Shown in pieces: positions 1 to 14,386 of a stretch of DNA of 64,000 bases. The stretch lies in NCBI RefSeq assembly GCF_038502225.1, contig NC_091301.1, forward strand, positions 21,415,859-21,479,858, written 5' to 3'. Each line of letters opens with the position of its first letter. Within the stretch, counting starts at the first letter, position 1. The translations under genes were made by a program, and so were the position numbers. Source of the DNA: Cherax quadricarinatus. Its lineage: Eukaryota > Arthropoda > Malacostraca > Decapoda > Parastacidae. The notes below the pieces were generated by a model. The model did no database searches, was not told the DNA's origin, and saw nothing but the letters and a program-made list of their open reading frames with translations.

Positions 1-59
1 GAAAGTGCCACTTAAACGCTATCAAAAAAGACCATAAATTGTCAAGTTCTCTTTTTATT

Positions 60-510
60 GTCTGGCTGTACATGCGGGGCGTGAGGGTGAGCACGCTACT
101 TGAAGCCAACCTGACGCTACCTGACCCCCACCAAGCTAGTCTAGACGCTACTTGACTTGTGAAGCCAGGTGCAAGTAACCTTATTTAGGCTCAGGTACAC
201 ATAGGTACAATTATCATACATGTGTAAATTACCTAGGAGAGCCCAAAAAAGTCAGACAAGGTGCTTTATTTCCGTGGTAATACTACCGAACTCTTGACAC
301 AGGTGTTAGTGCTACCTGATTCGCACACGAAGCGCTGTGTAGCTGGTGAAGCGAGGATGGAAGATGTCTGTGAGTAGTTGAGCAAGTCTATTGCAAACAA
401 GCGCTATCCAGTTTGTAAAACATTGGTGGACGCTACGTCACTCGTAAAATAAAGGTTGGACGCTACCTGGCTCGTAAAATAAAGGTGGACGCTACCTGGC
501 TCTCAAAACA
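60..510. repeat. Degenerate GACGCTACCTG repeat
   Basis: A short motif close to GACGCTACCTGGCTCGTAAA recurs with variable spacing. It is most regular at about 428-505, where roughly 28-bp units follow each other; looser copies (acgctacttgaagcc, gacgctacctgaccc) lie upstream. No coding potential or known family is recognised. The rest of 1-635 shows nothing else. Confidence 0.55.
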
Positions 511-635
511 AGGGAGCAAACAACATGTTTAGAGGTAATAGCTTTGTTGTTCCTCTTGTTTCAAGCACGAGTGGTATAATTTTGTGTTTTGTCAGGAAGC
601 TGGTTGACGTCGATCACCGGTATAAAAACAGGCAG

Positions 636-705
<70 letters not shown>

Positions 706-722
706 GCACACACACACACACA
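636..722. repeat. (CA)n array with internal (CG)8
   Basis: Pure CA dinucleotides interrupted at 691-706 by an uninterrupted CG run, then CA again. Alternating purine-pyrimidine tracts of this composition favour Z-DNA in vitro. The open frame read across it is a repeat artefact. From 723 to 1378 no gene or recognised repeat is seen. Confidence 0.9.
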
Positions 723-1376
723 TTCACACTCACGCAAGCACTCACGCGCGTGATAGCGAGGCAGAGACATGGTCGAGTTAGAAATATAAGTCTGGTTGTT
801 AGGCAGTTCGCTTACGTTAAAAGCTCCACTGCTGCTTTCGTGACTGTAATGGGAGGAGCCGCACGAACAATTCTCTGAAAGTTCCCACCAAATTAACCCT
901 CCTGTAGCGGTTACTAGCTGTCAGATGTACTTGTAGATAGACACTTGAGACCTTTTTTTTGTGTGTGTGCTATTAGATATACAAAAAAATATCCTAGTAT
1001 GCAATATCAACACAGTGAATGATAATTAAATTCCAATGGCAGTCGTGATTCTTCTCAGCCACATTCTCAATAAATAAAAAGAGCAATAAAGTAAACGTGT
1101 CTCATGTTTATTAGAGAAATACCATACGCAAAAGCTTTTCACATCAAAATCCCGTCCATCAAATTCGGACGGACTTTACATATGGCCCTTGAGAAATAGT
1201 CACTGTGGAGGTACCTAGAGTAACTCACATACCTTAATCATGTATTAACCCAAACTTTGTGAGGGTAAGAGTAACTTGTCAGAGAAAGTGACTAACTTTC
1301 TCTGATATGTCACTCTATAGCTACAAATTATCTGTAATTTTATTATGAAGGCAACTAGTCTTTAGAGCCTTGCCAT

Positions 1377-1378
<2 letters not shown>

Positions 1379-1466
<88 letters not shown>
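1379..1466. repeat. (TA)n microsatellite
   Basis: Uninterrupted TA array abutting the 3' end of a minus-strand RTE-like LINE fragment. Two other copies of that LINE end in the same way. Confidence 0.95.
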
Positions 1467-1470
<4 letters not shown>

Positions 1471-1474
1471 TATA

Positions 1475-1832
1475 TTATTATTATCACACTGGCCGATTCC
1501 CACCAAGGCAGGGTGGCCCGAAAAAGAAAAACTTTCACCATCATTCACTCCATCACTGTCTTGCCAGAAGGGTGCTTTACACTACAGTTTTTAAACTGCA
1601 ACATTAACACCCCTCCTTCAGAGTGCAGGCACTGTACTTCCCATCTCCAGGACTCAAGTCCGGCCTGCCGGTTTCCCTGAACCCCTTCATAAATGTTACT
1701 TTGCTCACACTCCAACAGCACGTCAAGTATTAAAAACCATTTGTCTCCATTCACTCCTATCAAACACGCTCATGCATGCCTGCTGGAAGTCCAAGCTCCT
1801 CGCACACAAAACCTCCTTTACCCCCTCCCTCC
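1475..1832 (-). mobile_element. RTE-like LINE, 3' end fragment
   Basis: On the minus strand this encodes the last residues of the RTE-like polymerase (reading [15 protein letters not shown] then stop, near 1735-1780). A 3' UTR follows, ending in TTGGTGGGAATCGGCCAGTG, GATAATAA and then (TA)n. It is almost identical to the corresponding part of the long copy at 9046-10930 and to the copy at 37545-37828. It is 5'-truncated at about 1832, where it abuts a Penelope-like tail. Confidence 0.85.
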
Positions 1833-1840
1833 AAAACAAC

Positions 1841-5231
<3,391 letters not shown>

Positions 5232-5534
5232 CGTTTACGCGATTATTGGTCATTCCTGCAGAGCGGGGAGTAATGATAAGGCTTTGGAGGCTTCTTACTT
5301 TATTTGCGGTATCTGGGTACACAGGCAGTGTGCCCATGGCCCGGGACATGCCCAGCGAGGGAGAGAGGAGTAGGCCTTGTTGACTGAGTGATGGCCGCTG
5401 AGAGAGTGACGTAGAGGCAAGTGTGGACATACTGAAGTGCTAGGCCTATAGGTGGCAGCACGAGCATGGCATGAAATATGAACTCAGCTGGAAGACAGCA
5501 TAGGCACTCTATGCAGACAGTATGGCTGTCTACA
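5232..5534 (-). repeat. Long terminal repeat (3' LTR of minus-strand element)
   Basis: About 303 bp highly similar to 7635-7948 in direct orientation. The copy at 7635 has termini TGTTTACA...TGTCTACA, the TG...CA ends typical of LTRs. Here the first base is mutated, giving CG. On the minus strand an AATAAA lies in the downstream half, consistent with a polyadenylation signal. The 5-bp flanks outside the two LTRs do not match, so no target-site duplication is visible. Confidence 0.75.
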
Positions 5535-6727
5535 TTTGCTTGGCCACGCACCACCATGGTCGTCCCTGACCATGACTGGCTGTAAAAAAAAAACCTTGGT
5601 CTCTCTTTCGCCGGAACAGGGCACAGAACACAAAATAAAAACATATATATATATATATATACATACATGGACAGGGAAAAAAATCCTACTGGGAGGGAAA
5701 AAAAAAAACAGGTGGTGTGTGCTAAACAACATCATGGTCTAAGGCAGTGAGCGTCGATGAGCATCACTGCATGCCTTCCTGCGTCTGGACAGATACTGCA
5801 ACACAGGAGACATCGCTGCGGCTGAGCTGTGACGTAACAGGGTACGGTCTCCTCTGGAACGGTAAAGCAGTCATCGTAGGAGTCACTGCAGGGTTTCACT
5901 CAACCTGGGGCACAGCCTGTTGGTGCCCTCAAGTGAGGCGTCGTCAGTACTCGGCAACTGGGCAGGACTTCTTCTGGCAAGTGACTCAGGAGAACAGTTC
6001 TCAACTGGTATTGTCACTGGGGCTGTCACTGCCAGCGAGCGTGGAGTGAGTCGTGGCAGAGACGACCAAAACATCTGGGAGTCGTAACGTCATACACCAT
6101 ACTGCAATGACTGGGCTAGCAGTCAAAGTGACATCATCTTTGTGCAGACTGCTCACTAAAGCTATGACACGAGGCTGATGCAGCACCTGCCGACAACGTC
6201 TAACTGCTGCTTGACGAGTGTCATTCTCTCGGCAGTTGGAGTTATAGCAGAGGTTAGTCTAAGCGTCCCCAGACTTGTTTCTCTACCTATAACTGCACTC
6301 TGAAGGTCAAGAGGTGAAGTGACACAAATCTCGATGGGAATCGTAGCAGGTACGATTCTGCAGGGCATCACGAGCGGCGAACATAAAAAGCTTTCTGTAC
6401 AAAAGGCTCAGACGCTCAGGGCTGACTAATATCAGCTGTCAAATGCGCGGGTCACACTGGGTGACAAGTAACACGAGGTGCTACACAGTGGTCTGGGCTC
6501 AAGACCACACAGGACACACGGAAACTGCACACACCCACACTGCACATGCGGTACAACATGGCTTACTAGCAAATGACGCTTTTCTGTGCAAAAACTGATA
6601 CTAAGCTATACACGAGCATATGAGAACACTGACTAAGAGGAATTAATTAACACACGACATAAATATTCTCTCAATCTTCTCGACAACACAACATATTGCT
6701 CACTTTGAAACTAACACTGTCAGTCAG

Positions 6728-6965
6728 GCGTGACGTCATGAGGTGATATCATGGGGTGACAGTGCGAGGTGACGTCAGCAGCATGGTGACGTCAGCAGAC
6801 GTCTCGAGGTGACGCCCTGGAGTGACGTCGTGAGGGATGTCATGGGGTGACATCGCGAGGTGACATCAGGCAGACCGTGTGACGTCGTAAAATCGGGCAG
6901 CATCGTGGGTGACGTCGTGAAGTCGGGCAGCATCGTGGGTGACGTCGTGAGGTGACGTCAGTGGA
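6728..6965. repeat. GTGACGTC-rich tandem block
   Basis: A degenerate tandem array of units built on GTGACGTC(R), including gaggtgacgtcagcag and the repeated cgggcagcatcgtgggtgac. Perfect or near-perfect TGACGTCA, the cAMP-response-element palindrome, occurs several times. It lies inside the LTR element. Whether it acts as an enhancer cannot be judged from sequence. Confidence 0.7.
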
Positions 6966-7020
6966 GTGATGCGGCTGCAGACCACAGCATGTGGCCTGGG
7001 ACATCTGGCTTGGTAACTCA

Positions 7021-7112
7021 TGTGGCTAGTAGATCCACGTGGCATCGTCCATATGTGGCTTAGTGATCCACGTGGCATCGTCCATATGTGGCTTAGTGAT
7101 CCATGTGGCTTC
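7021..7112. repeat. 36-bp tandem repeat
   Basis: Two full and one partial unit containing gatccacgtggcatcgtcc followed by atatgtggcttagt. Located inside the LTR element. Confidence 0.75.
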
Positions 7113-7610
7113 GAGTGGCCTCGGGCACTCGGATACACAGCTCTGGCAATGAATCCACAAGGAAAACAGCATAAAACACCGCAGAAGGAGTGAGTACATA
7201 GTGGAGTGTGGTGGTAGGCGGGTGAGGTGTGAGTGAGGTGAGGAACCCAGCCGCTTCCTCTCCCAAATACCCACTTGGAGAAACACCCACACTGGACGCT
7301 GAAATCACCACAAACTCACCTCTGACTTGCTGAAATAACCGTGCTGAGCTGAACAACAATAGCAGAACCATACACTGAACACGTGACTTGAACAGTGTTG
7401 GATGCTGTGGCATGGAGTCACAGGGACGCCACTTACAATTCTCGAAGAAATTAGCTAAATTTCGGCCAAATCCTGCTTGTACCTGTGTCTGAATGCTGAA
7501 ACGTGCAGACATGACATCAGGATAACTCGTTGAGAGACGGATGCTTCTTGTGTGAGGTGATGAAGTGAAGACAACTTCATTCCTCTTCCTTCCTTCCTCG
7601 GGCAACACAA

Positions 7611-7634
7611 CGCTGCGATCACCACTGTCACCAA
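7611..7634 (-). promoter_or_regulatory. Putative tRNA primer-binding site
   Basis: On the minus strand, immediately inside the 5' LTR (7635-7948), the sequence reads T then TGGTGACAGTGGTGATCGC. Primer-binding sites of LTR retrotransposons start with TGG, complementary to the CCA end of a tRNA, within a few bases of the LTR. This fixes the element's direction as minus. The primer tRNA is not identified, and no clean polypurine tract is seen at the other end. Confidence 0.6.
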
Positions 7635-7948
7635 TGTTTACACGATTATTGGTTCTTCCTGCAGAGCGGGGAGTAATGATAAGGCTTCAGAGGCTTCTTA
7701 CTTTATTTGCGGTATCTGGGTACACAGGCAATGTGTTAAGTGCCCATGGCTCGGGAGGGCCATGCCCAGCGAGGGAAAGAGTAGTAGGCCTTCTTGACTG
7801 AGTGAAGGCTGCTGAGAGAGTGAGATAGAAGCAGATGTGGGCATACTGAAGTGGTAGGCCTACAGGTGGTAGCACGAGCATGGCGAGAAATATGAACTCA
7901 GCTGGCAGACAGCATAGGCTCTCTATGCAGACAGTATGGCTGTCTACA
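7635..7948 (-). repeat. Long terminal repeat (5' LTR of minus-strand element)
   Basis: About 314 bp with perfect TG...CA ends and direct similarity to 5232-5534. On the minus strand it holds AATAAA (in gcaaataaagtaagaagcc) in its downstream third. A small indel relative to the other LTR (the ttaagtgcccatgg region, near 7736) shows the copies have diverged since insertion. Confidence 0.75.
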
Positions 7949-8032
7949 TAAATACTAGTGTCAGTTCTTTTTGTTCCTGGGTGGAAGTCATCAAAGACTA
8001 AATGATAAGCTATATTTTAATTACATATTTTA

Positions 8033-8036
<4 letters not shown>

Positions 8037-8067
<31 letters not shown>
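8037..8067. repeat. (GA)n microsatellite
   Basis: Short GA array, flanks unremarkable. 7949-8310 contains no gene. Confidence 0.9.
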
Positions 8068-8068
<1 letters not shown>

Positions 8069-8310
8069 AATGAATCGTCTTGCTTCGTTGTTCCCTTCCT
8101 GCGCAAAATAAAAAGAACAGCACAGACTCATTCACCTAGAAGTGCATTCTGCAACGCCCCTCATGCTGCTCTCATTGTACCGGACACAAGTATTCCCACA
8201 CTCACAATCCTCTTACCCATCCTCCTCCTCTTTATCTCCCTTTTCTCTTATACTTTTTACCTTTACTCTTCTTTGCAATATATTTTCTCTTCTTTTCTCT
8301 CGTTTATAGC

Positions 8311-8497
8311 TTAAGATCTTTCGCTCCCTCGTGCGTCGTCAGGAGCTATACAATGTTGCATCACACTCCACTGTGACAGGCGCCGGTGCTAATGCGCTTC
8401 TACCTTGCCTCAGAGAGAATTTCCCCTCATATCTGTTGCTAGTCTTGCAGCATTGCATAATTCCTGACGACGCACGAGAGTGCAAAAGATCCGAAGA
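8311..8497. mobile_element. Inverted repeat with hammerhead-like ends (copy 1)
   Basis: Left arm 8311-8360 and right arm 8446-8492 are inverted copies around a roughly 85 bp centre. The right arm reads CCTGACGACGCACGAGAGTGC then AAAAGATCC. This parallels the loci at 28941-29112 and 45300-45350 (CTGATGAC, stem, GTGTGAAAG). I take it as a short terminal remnant of a PLE-related element. A 71-codon open frame across it is incidental. Confidence 0.55.
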
Positions 8498-8509
8498 TAA
8501 AGAATTCCA

Positions 8510-8735
8510 TCAACATATTTTGTCATTGTATTTTGTTTTTAAATAAAGCATATATGGAATATATAGGGGGTGGTAAGAGAAAATTTTCAAACAGCATCAG
8601 GGAGAACCTTGAGTTTTCCCTGAAGCAAGTTTATTCTTTTCTCTGAGGATGAGAGTCCCCAGGACAGTTCTAGAGGTGGCACCTACCTATATTGGCAGTT
8701 TGGAGGGATATATTGTGTATTTTTTATACGTATAT
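8510..8735 (+). repeat. Dispersed 3' tail, family E (copy 1)
   Basis: Shares with 37235-37400 the blocks attttgtc, tttaaataaa, agggggtggta, a 10-bp hairpin (GCTTCAGGGA / TCCCTGAAGC in the other copy, one mismatch here), ttctctgaggatgag and gctagaggtg. At 37 kb it follows a recognisable transposon ORF, so this is probably the 3' UTR of the same element without its coding part. Confidence 0.65.
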
Positions 8736-8774
8736 ACATCTAAACTGTTGTATTCTGGGCACCTCTGCGTGTAA

Positions 8775-8871
8775 GTGAGGTGAAAGTGTTGAATAATGTC
8801 GAAAGTATTTTCTTTTTGGGGATTTTCTTTCTTTTTGGGTCACCCTGCCTCGGTGGGAGACGGCCGACTTG

Positions 8872-8874
<3 letters not shown>
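8775..8874 (+). mobile_element. RTE-like LINE 3' tail (diverged, plus strand)
   Basis: Carries the 3'-terminal blocks gaaagt...ttctttttgggtcaccctgcctcggtgggagacggcc, the counterpart of the 3' ends at 1475, 9046 and 37828, and then runs into (TA)n. Its orientation is opposite to the neighbouring 9046-10930 copy, so two LINE 3' ends converge on one TA array. Confidence 0.75.
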
Positions 8875-8952
<78 letters not shown>

Positions 8953-9045
8953 ATGTATATATATATATATACAGTGCTAGTCACGGCATTATGCCGTCCC
9001 TCCCCACACGCGTACCAAAACACAAATTATTTTTTTTTTTTTATT
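8873..9045. repeat. (TA)n array and poly-T between two LINE tails
   Basis: TA array with tatgtatgtatatgta interruptions to about 8970, a roughly 50 bp unrecognised piece, then an 11-T run at 9030-9041. On the minus strand that run is the A-rich tail of the LINE at 9046-10930. Confidence 0.85.
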
Positions 9046-10930
9046 ATCACACCGGCCGACTCCCACCAAGGCAGGGTGGCCCGAAAAAGAAAAACTTTCA
9101 CCATCATTCACTCCATCACTGTCTTGCCAGAAGGGTGCTTTACACTGCAGTTTTTAAACTGCAACATTAACACCCCTCCTTCAGAGTGCAGGCACTGTAC
9201 TTCCCATCTCCAGGACTCAAGTCCGGCCTGCCGGTTTCCCTGAATCCCTTCATAAATGTTACTTTGCTCACACTCCAACAGCACGTCAAGTATTAAAAAC
9301 CATTTGTCTCCATTCACTCCTATCAAACACGCTCACGCATGCCTGCTGGAAGTCCAAGCCCCTCGCACACAAAACCTCCTTTACCCCCTCCCTCCAACCC
9401 TTCCTAGGCCGACCCCTACCCCGCCTTCCTTCCACTACAGACTGATACACTCTTGAAGTCATTCTGTTTCGCTCCATTCTCTCTACATGTCCGAACCACC
9501 TCAACAACCCTTCCTCAGCCCTCTGGACAACAGTTTTGGTAATCCCGCACCTCCTCCTAACTTCCAAACTACGAATTCTCTGCATTATATTCACACCACA
9601 CATTGCCCTCAGACATGACATCTCCACTGCCTCCAGCCTTCTCCTCGCTGCAACATTCATCACCCACGCTTCACACCCATATAAGAGCGTTGGTAAAACT
9701 ATACTCTCATACATTCCCCTCTTTGCCTCCAAGGACAAAGTTCTTTGTCTCCACAGACTCCTAAGTGCACCACTCACTCTTTTTCCCTCATCAATTCTAT
9801 GATTCACCTCATCTTTCATAGACCCATCCGCTGACACGTCCACTCCCAAATATCTGAATACGTTCACCTCCTCCATACTCTCTCCCTCCAATCTGATATT
9901 CAATCTTTCATCACCTAATCTTTTTGTTATCCTCATAACCTTACTCTTTCCTGTATTCACCTTTAATTTTCTTCTTTTGCACACCCTACCAAATTCATCC
10001 ACCAGTCTCTGCAACTTCTCTTCAGAATCTCCCAAGAGCACAGTGTCATCAGCAAAGAGCAGCTGTGACAACTCCCACTTTGTGTGTGATTCTTTATCTT
10101 TTAACTCCACGCCTCTTGCCAAGACCCTCGCATTTACTTCTCTTACAACCCCATCTATAAATATATTAAACAACCACGGTGACATCACACATCCTTGTCT
10201 AAGGCCTACTTTTACTGGGAAAAAATTTCCCTCTTTCCTACATACTCTAACTTGAGCCTCACTATCCTCGTAAAAACTCTTCACTGCTTTCAGTAACCTA
10301 CCTCCTACACCATACACTTGCAACATCTGCCACATTGCCCCCCTATCCACCCTGTCATACGCCTTTTCCAAATCCATAAATGCCACAAAGACCTCTTTAG
10401 CCTTATCTAAATACTGTTCACTTATATGTTTCACTGTAAACACCTGGTCCACACACCCCCTACCTTTCCTAAAGCCTCCTTGTTCATCTGCTATCCTATT
10501 CTCCGTCTTACTCTTAATTCTTTCAATTATAACTCTACCATACACTTTACCAGGTACACTCAACAGACTTATCCCCCTATAATTTTTGCACTCTCTTTTA
10601 TCCCCTTTGCCTTTATACAAAGGAACTATGCATGCTCTCTGCCAATCCCTAGGTACCTTACCCTCTTCCATACATTTATTAAATAATTGCACCAACCACT
10701 CCAAAACTATATCCCCACCTGCTTTTAACATTTCTATCTTTATCCCATCAATCCCGGCTGCCTTACCCCCTTTCATTTTACCTACTGCCTCACGAACTTC
10801 CCCCAAACTCACAACTGGCTCTTCCTCACTCCTACAAGATGTTATTCCTCCTTGCCCTATACACGAAATCACAGCTTCCCTATCTTCATCAACATTTAAC
10901 AATTCCTCAAAATTCTGAAAAGAAAAATAC
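9046..10930 (-). mobile_element. RTE-like non-LTR retrotransposon, 5'-truncated
   Basis: The element begins inside the polymerase (near NFEELLNVDEDREAV) and runs to a 3' UTR ending TCGGCCGGTGTGATAATAA plus A/TA. The endonuclease domain is missing, as expected of a 5'-truncated insertion. Copies of the same 3' end lie at 1475-1832 and 37545-37828; an internally deleted copy of the middle part lies at 42603-43360. Clade placement (RTE superfamily) rests on motif style and the microsatellite tail, not on a tree. Confidence 0.85.
9286..10930 (-). CDS. Reverse transcriptase of RTE-like LINE (partial, open)
   Basis: About 545 codons without a stop. Motifs in order: GIDGIKIEMLKAG (finger), WQRACIVPLYKGKGDK and NYRGISLLS, FMDLEKAYDRVDR (motif A), GLRQGCVMSPWLFNIFID (motif B), LLFADDTVLL (catalytic FADD, motif C), then FRYLGVDVSADGS (motif E region) and a C-terminal LRWFGHVERM segment ending MVFNT. 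The enzyme would copy element RNA into a nicked target. The upstream Met at about 10998 and the residues MNPIFFWYPPW lie outside the homologous region, so there is no genuine start. An open frame of this length suggests recent insertion. It is not a host gene. Confidence 0.85.
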
Positions 10931-11503
10931 AACGTACATTTCAGCCGTTCAGTGAAACAAAAATTCCATGGCGGGTACCAAAAAAAAATCGGATTCATTC
11001 ATATCTTGGAAGCCTGACTCAAGCCTCCAATGTGTTAAGAGCGTTTAAAAGTTTGAAGGGGACAAATAAATAACTCATTACGATTGTGATCAGATATTAA
11101 CATGTCAATAGTTCATTACCACAGTAACTTATTCAGTTATCACAACTTTGCAACCCAGTCCCTGGACCAATTATGTGCTTCTGTTCTGTCATCTTTTGTC
11201 TGCCGCCCACAAGACGGGTATGGTGTGCACAATAAAGATGGTGAACTAAAAGAAACAAAAACACAGCTTATTCATCAAAATGATGTGCCACATTCAAGAG
11301 CCTATCTGGTTGTTGCTGTAAGTCTGAGGTTAAACCTTCCTGTTCAAGGGGCTCTTGCGTGTACTTGGTAGTCGCTGGACCACAGATGGCTCCAAGTTCA
11401 CCCTGATGCATATTTATATGTTTTATAATAAGAGAAAAGGCTTTCAAATGAGGTGATGTAGGTAAGAGCTCTTAGCTTGTAAATAAAGTTGTAAAACTCT
11501 GTT
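10931..11503. other. Gene-free stretch
   Basis: AT-rich sequence. A 89-codon plus-strand frame at 11102-11371 has no recognised domain. No repeat match within the window was noticed. Confidence 0.5.
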
Positions 11504-11591
11504 TATGTCTCTCTGTCTCTCCTTCTCTCTGTATATCTGCCTGTCTGTATGTGTGTGTATCTGTCTATATATGTCTGTCTTTGTCTCTGTC

Positions 11592-12111
<520 letters not shown>

Positions 12112-12112
<1 letters not shown>

Positions 12113-12470
12113 TGCTCACACACAAAAGACTTGGCAGACGATGCAACATCCCCCCCAATGAAAAGCAGGGGTGTCACTAGCACGTTAAGAGACCATACAA
12201 TAAGTGTCAGCGGCCCGAGACTGTTCAACTGCCTCCCAGCATACATAAGGGGGATTACCAACAGACCCCTGGCAGTCTTCAAGCTGGCACTGGACAAGCA
12301 CCTAAAGTCGGTTCCTGACCAGCCGGGCTGTGGTTCGTACGTTGGTTTGCGTGCAGCCAGCAGCAACAGCCTGGTTGATCAGGCTCTGATCCACCAGGAG
12401 GCCTGGTCACAGACCGGGCCGCGGGGGCGCTGACCCCCGGAACTCTCTCCAGGTAAACTCCAGGTAAACA
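12112..12470 (+). mobile_element. L2-like LINE, 3' fragment
   Basis: Encodes [19 protein letters not shown], then [19 protein letters not shown] and a C-terminus [20 protein letters not shown]..., stop near 12433. The 3' UTR ends in the duplicated CTCCAGGTAA(A) motif and then (AC)n. A more complete minus-strand copy lies at 46090-46735. The preceding frame is fused to the tetranucleotide array, so there is no real start. Confidence 0.8.
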
Positions 12471-12485
12471 CACACACACACACAA

Positions 12486-12671
12486 AGTATTTCTTCAATC
12501 ATAGAGTGGTCATTAAGTGGAATAGCCTAGCAAGTGACGTAGTGGAGGCAGGAACCATACAAGATGAGGTATGATAAAGCTCATGGAGCAGGGAGAGAGA
12601 GGACCTAGTAGCACTCGGTGAAGAGGCGGGGCCAAGAGCTGAGTCTCGACCCCTGCAACCACAATTAGGTG

Positions 12672-12678
<7 letters not shown>
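12486..12678 (+). mobile_element. CR1-like LINE, 3' end fragment (a)
   Basis: Codes for the extreme C-terminus (tatttcttc...gtggaatagcc...gtagtggaggcagg...gataaagctcatgg). Next comes the 3' UTR gaagaggcggggcca...ctcgacccctgcaacc and the terminal AGGTGAGTAC, which merges into (AC)n. It starts directly after a short (AC)n run at 12468-12485. Confidence 0.85.

Positions 12679-12739
<61 letters not shown>
12679..12739. repeat. (AC)n between two CR1-like fragments
   Basis: Pure AC array separating the 3' end of one CR1 fragment from the 5'-truncated start of the next. Confidence 0.95.
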
Positions 12740-12740
<1 letters not shown>

Positions 12741-12742
<2 letters not shown>

Positions 12743-13576
12743 TTTCAAAGGGATCTGGACAGGCTGCAGGCCTTTTCCAGCAACTGGCTCCTGGAGTTCA
12801 ACCCCACCAAATGCAAAGTCATGAAGATTTGGGAAGGGCAAAGAAGACCGCAGACGGAGTAGAGTCTAGGGGGCCAGAGACTACAAATCTCACTCAAGGG
12901 AAAAGATCTTGGGATGAGCACAACACCAGGCACATCTGAGGCGCACATCAACCAAATAACTGCTGCAGCATATGGGCGCCTAGCAAACCTCAGAACAGCA
13001 TTCCGACAACTTAATAAGGAATCGTTCAGGACCCTGTACACCGTGTACGTTAGGCCCATATTGGAGTATGCGGCACCAGTTTGGAACCCACACCTAGCCA
13101 AGCACGAAAGGAAACTAGGGAAAATGCAAAGGTTTGCAACAAGACTATTCCCGGAGCTAAGAGGTATGTCCTACGAGGAGAGGTTAAGGGAAATCAACCT
13201 GACGACACTGGAAGACAGGAGAGATAGGGGGATATGATAATGGTATATAAAATACTGAGATGAATCGACAAGGTGGACAGAGATGGAATGTTCCAGAGAT
13301 GGGACACAGTAACAAGGGGTCTCAGTTAGAAGATGAAGACTCAAATGAATCACAGGGATGTTAGGAAGTATTTCTTCAGACACAGAGTTGTCAGGAGGTG
13401 GAATAGTTTGGGAAGTGATGTAGTGGAGGCAGGATCCATACATAGCTTTTAGCAGAGGTATGATAAAGCTCATGGAACAGGAAGAGTGACCCAGTAGCGG
13501 AAAGTGAAGAGGCGGGACCAGGAGCTGTGAATCGACCCCTGCAACCCCAACTAGGTGAGTAGAACTAGGTGAGTAC
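12741..13576 (+). pseudogene. CR1-like LINE, 5'-truncated copy (b)
   Basis: Starts in mid-polymerase (FQRDLDRLQAFSSNW-like) at an AC array and continues through DLGMSTTPGTSEAHINQI, TLYTVYVRPILEYAAPVWNPH, RGMSYEERLREINLTTLEDRRDRG and the C-terminal WNSLGSDVVEAGS region. The frame is broken by a stop near 12862, loss of phase near 13237 and further changes. The 3' end carries a duplicated terminus: aactaggtgagta gaactaggtgagtac, then (AC)n. Confidence 0.85.
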
Positions 13577-13599
13577 ACACACACACACACACACAAATT

Positions 13600-13675
<76 letters not shown>

Positions 13676-13677
13676 TT

Positions 13678-13765
<88 letters not shown>

Positions 13766-13767
13766 TT

Positions 13768-13817
<50 letters not shown>

Positions 13818-13822
13818 CACAG
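13576..13822. repeat. (AC)n with three regularly placed spacers
   Basis: AC array interrupted by the identical spacer AAATTCATAC at about 13597, 13673 and 13763. The shared spacer implies that blocks of microsatellite plus spacer were duplicated as larger units. Confidence 0.9.
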
Positions 13823-14331
13823 TTAGGCCCATATTGGAGTATGCGGCACCAGTTTGGAACTCACACCTAGCCAAGCACGTATAGAAACTAGAGAAAGTGC
13901 AAAGGTTTGCAACAAGACTAGTCCCAGAGCTAAGGGGTATGTTCTACGAATAGAGGTTAAGGGAAATCGACCTGACGACACTGGAGAACAGGAGAGATAG
14001 GGGAGACATGATAACTACATACAAAATACTGAGAGGAATTGACAAGGTGGACAAAGACAGGATGTTCCAGAGATGGGACACAGCAACAAGGGGACACAGT
14101 TGGAAGTTGGAGACACAGATGAATCACAGGGATGTTAGGACGTATTTCTTCAGCCAGAGAGTAGTGAGGAAGTGGAATAGTTTGGGAAGCGATGTAGTGG
14201 AGGCAGGATCCATACATAGCTTTAAGCAGAGGTATGATAAAGCTCACGGTTCAGGGAGAGTGACCTAGTAGCGACCAGTGAAGAGGCGGGGCCAGGAGCT
14301 AGGACTCGACCCCTGCAACCTCAACTAAGTG

Positions 14332-14336
<5 letters not shown>
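13823..14336 (+). pseudogene. CR1-like LINE, 5'-truncated copy (c)
   Basis: Starts at VRPILEYAAPVWNSH directly after an AC array. It includes an 86-codon open piece (14008-14268: TYKILRGIDKVDKDR, YFFSQRVVRKWNSLGSDVVE) and ends CAACTAAGTGAGTAC plus (AC)n. Stops near 13880 and 13952 break the frame. Confidence 0.85.

Positions 14337-14384
<48 letters not shown>
14335..14384. repeat. (AC)n microsatellite
   Basis: AC array at the 3' end of CR1 copy (c). 14385-14754 downstream is AT- and CTT-rich with no gene. Confidence 0.95.

Positions 14385-14386
<2 letters not shown>

Larger units (their letters stand above)
5535..7634 (-). mobile_element. Internal region of a non-autonomous LTR retrotransposon
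   Basis: About 2.1 kb lies between the two LTRs. No gag, protease, reverse transcriptase, RNase H or integrase motif is found in any frame; the longest minus-strand frame (7093-7608, 171 codons) has no recognised domain. The region carries a short poly-A/TA patch (5583-5710), a GTGACGTC-rich tandem block and a 36-bp tandem block. A primer-binding site adjoins the upstream LTR on the minus strand. The layout fits a TRIM/LARD-type element mobilised in trans; the mobilising family is unknown. Confidence 0.6.
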
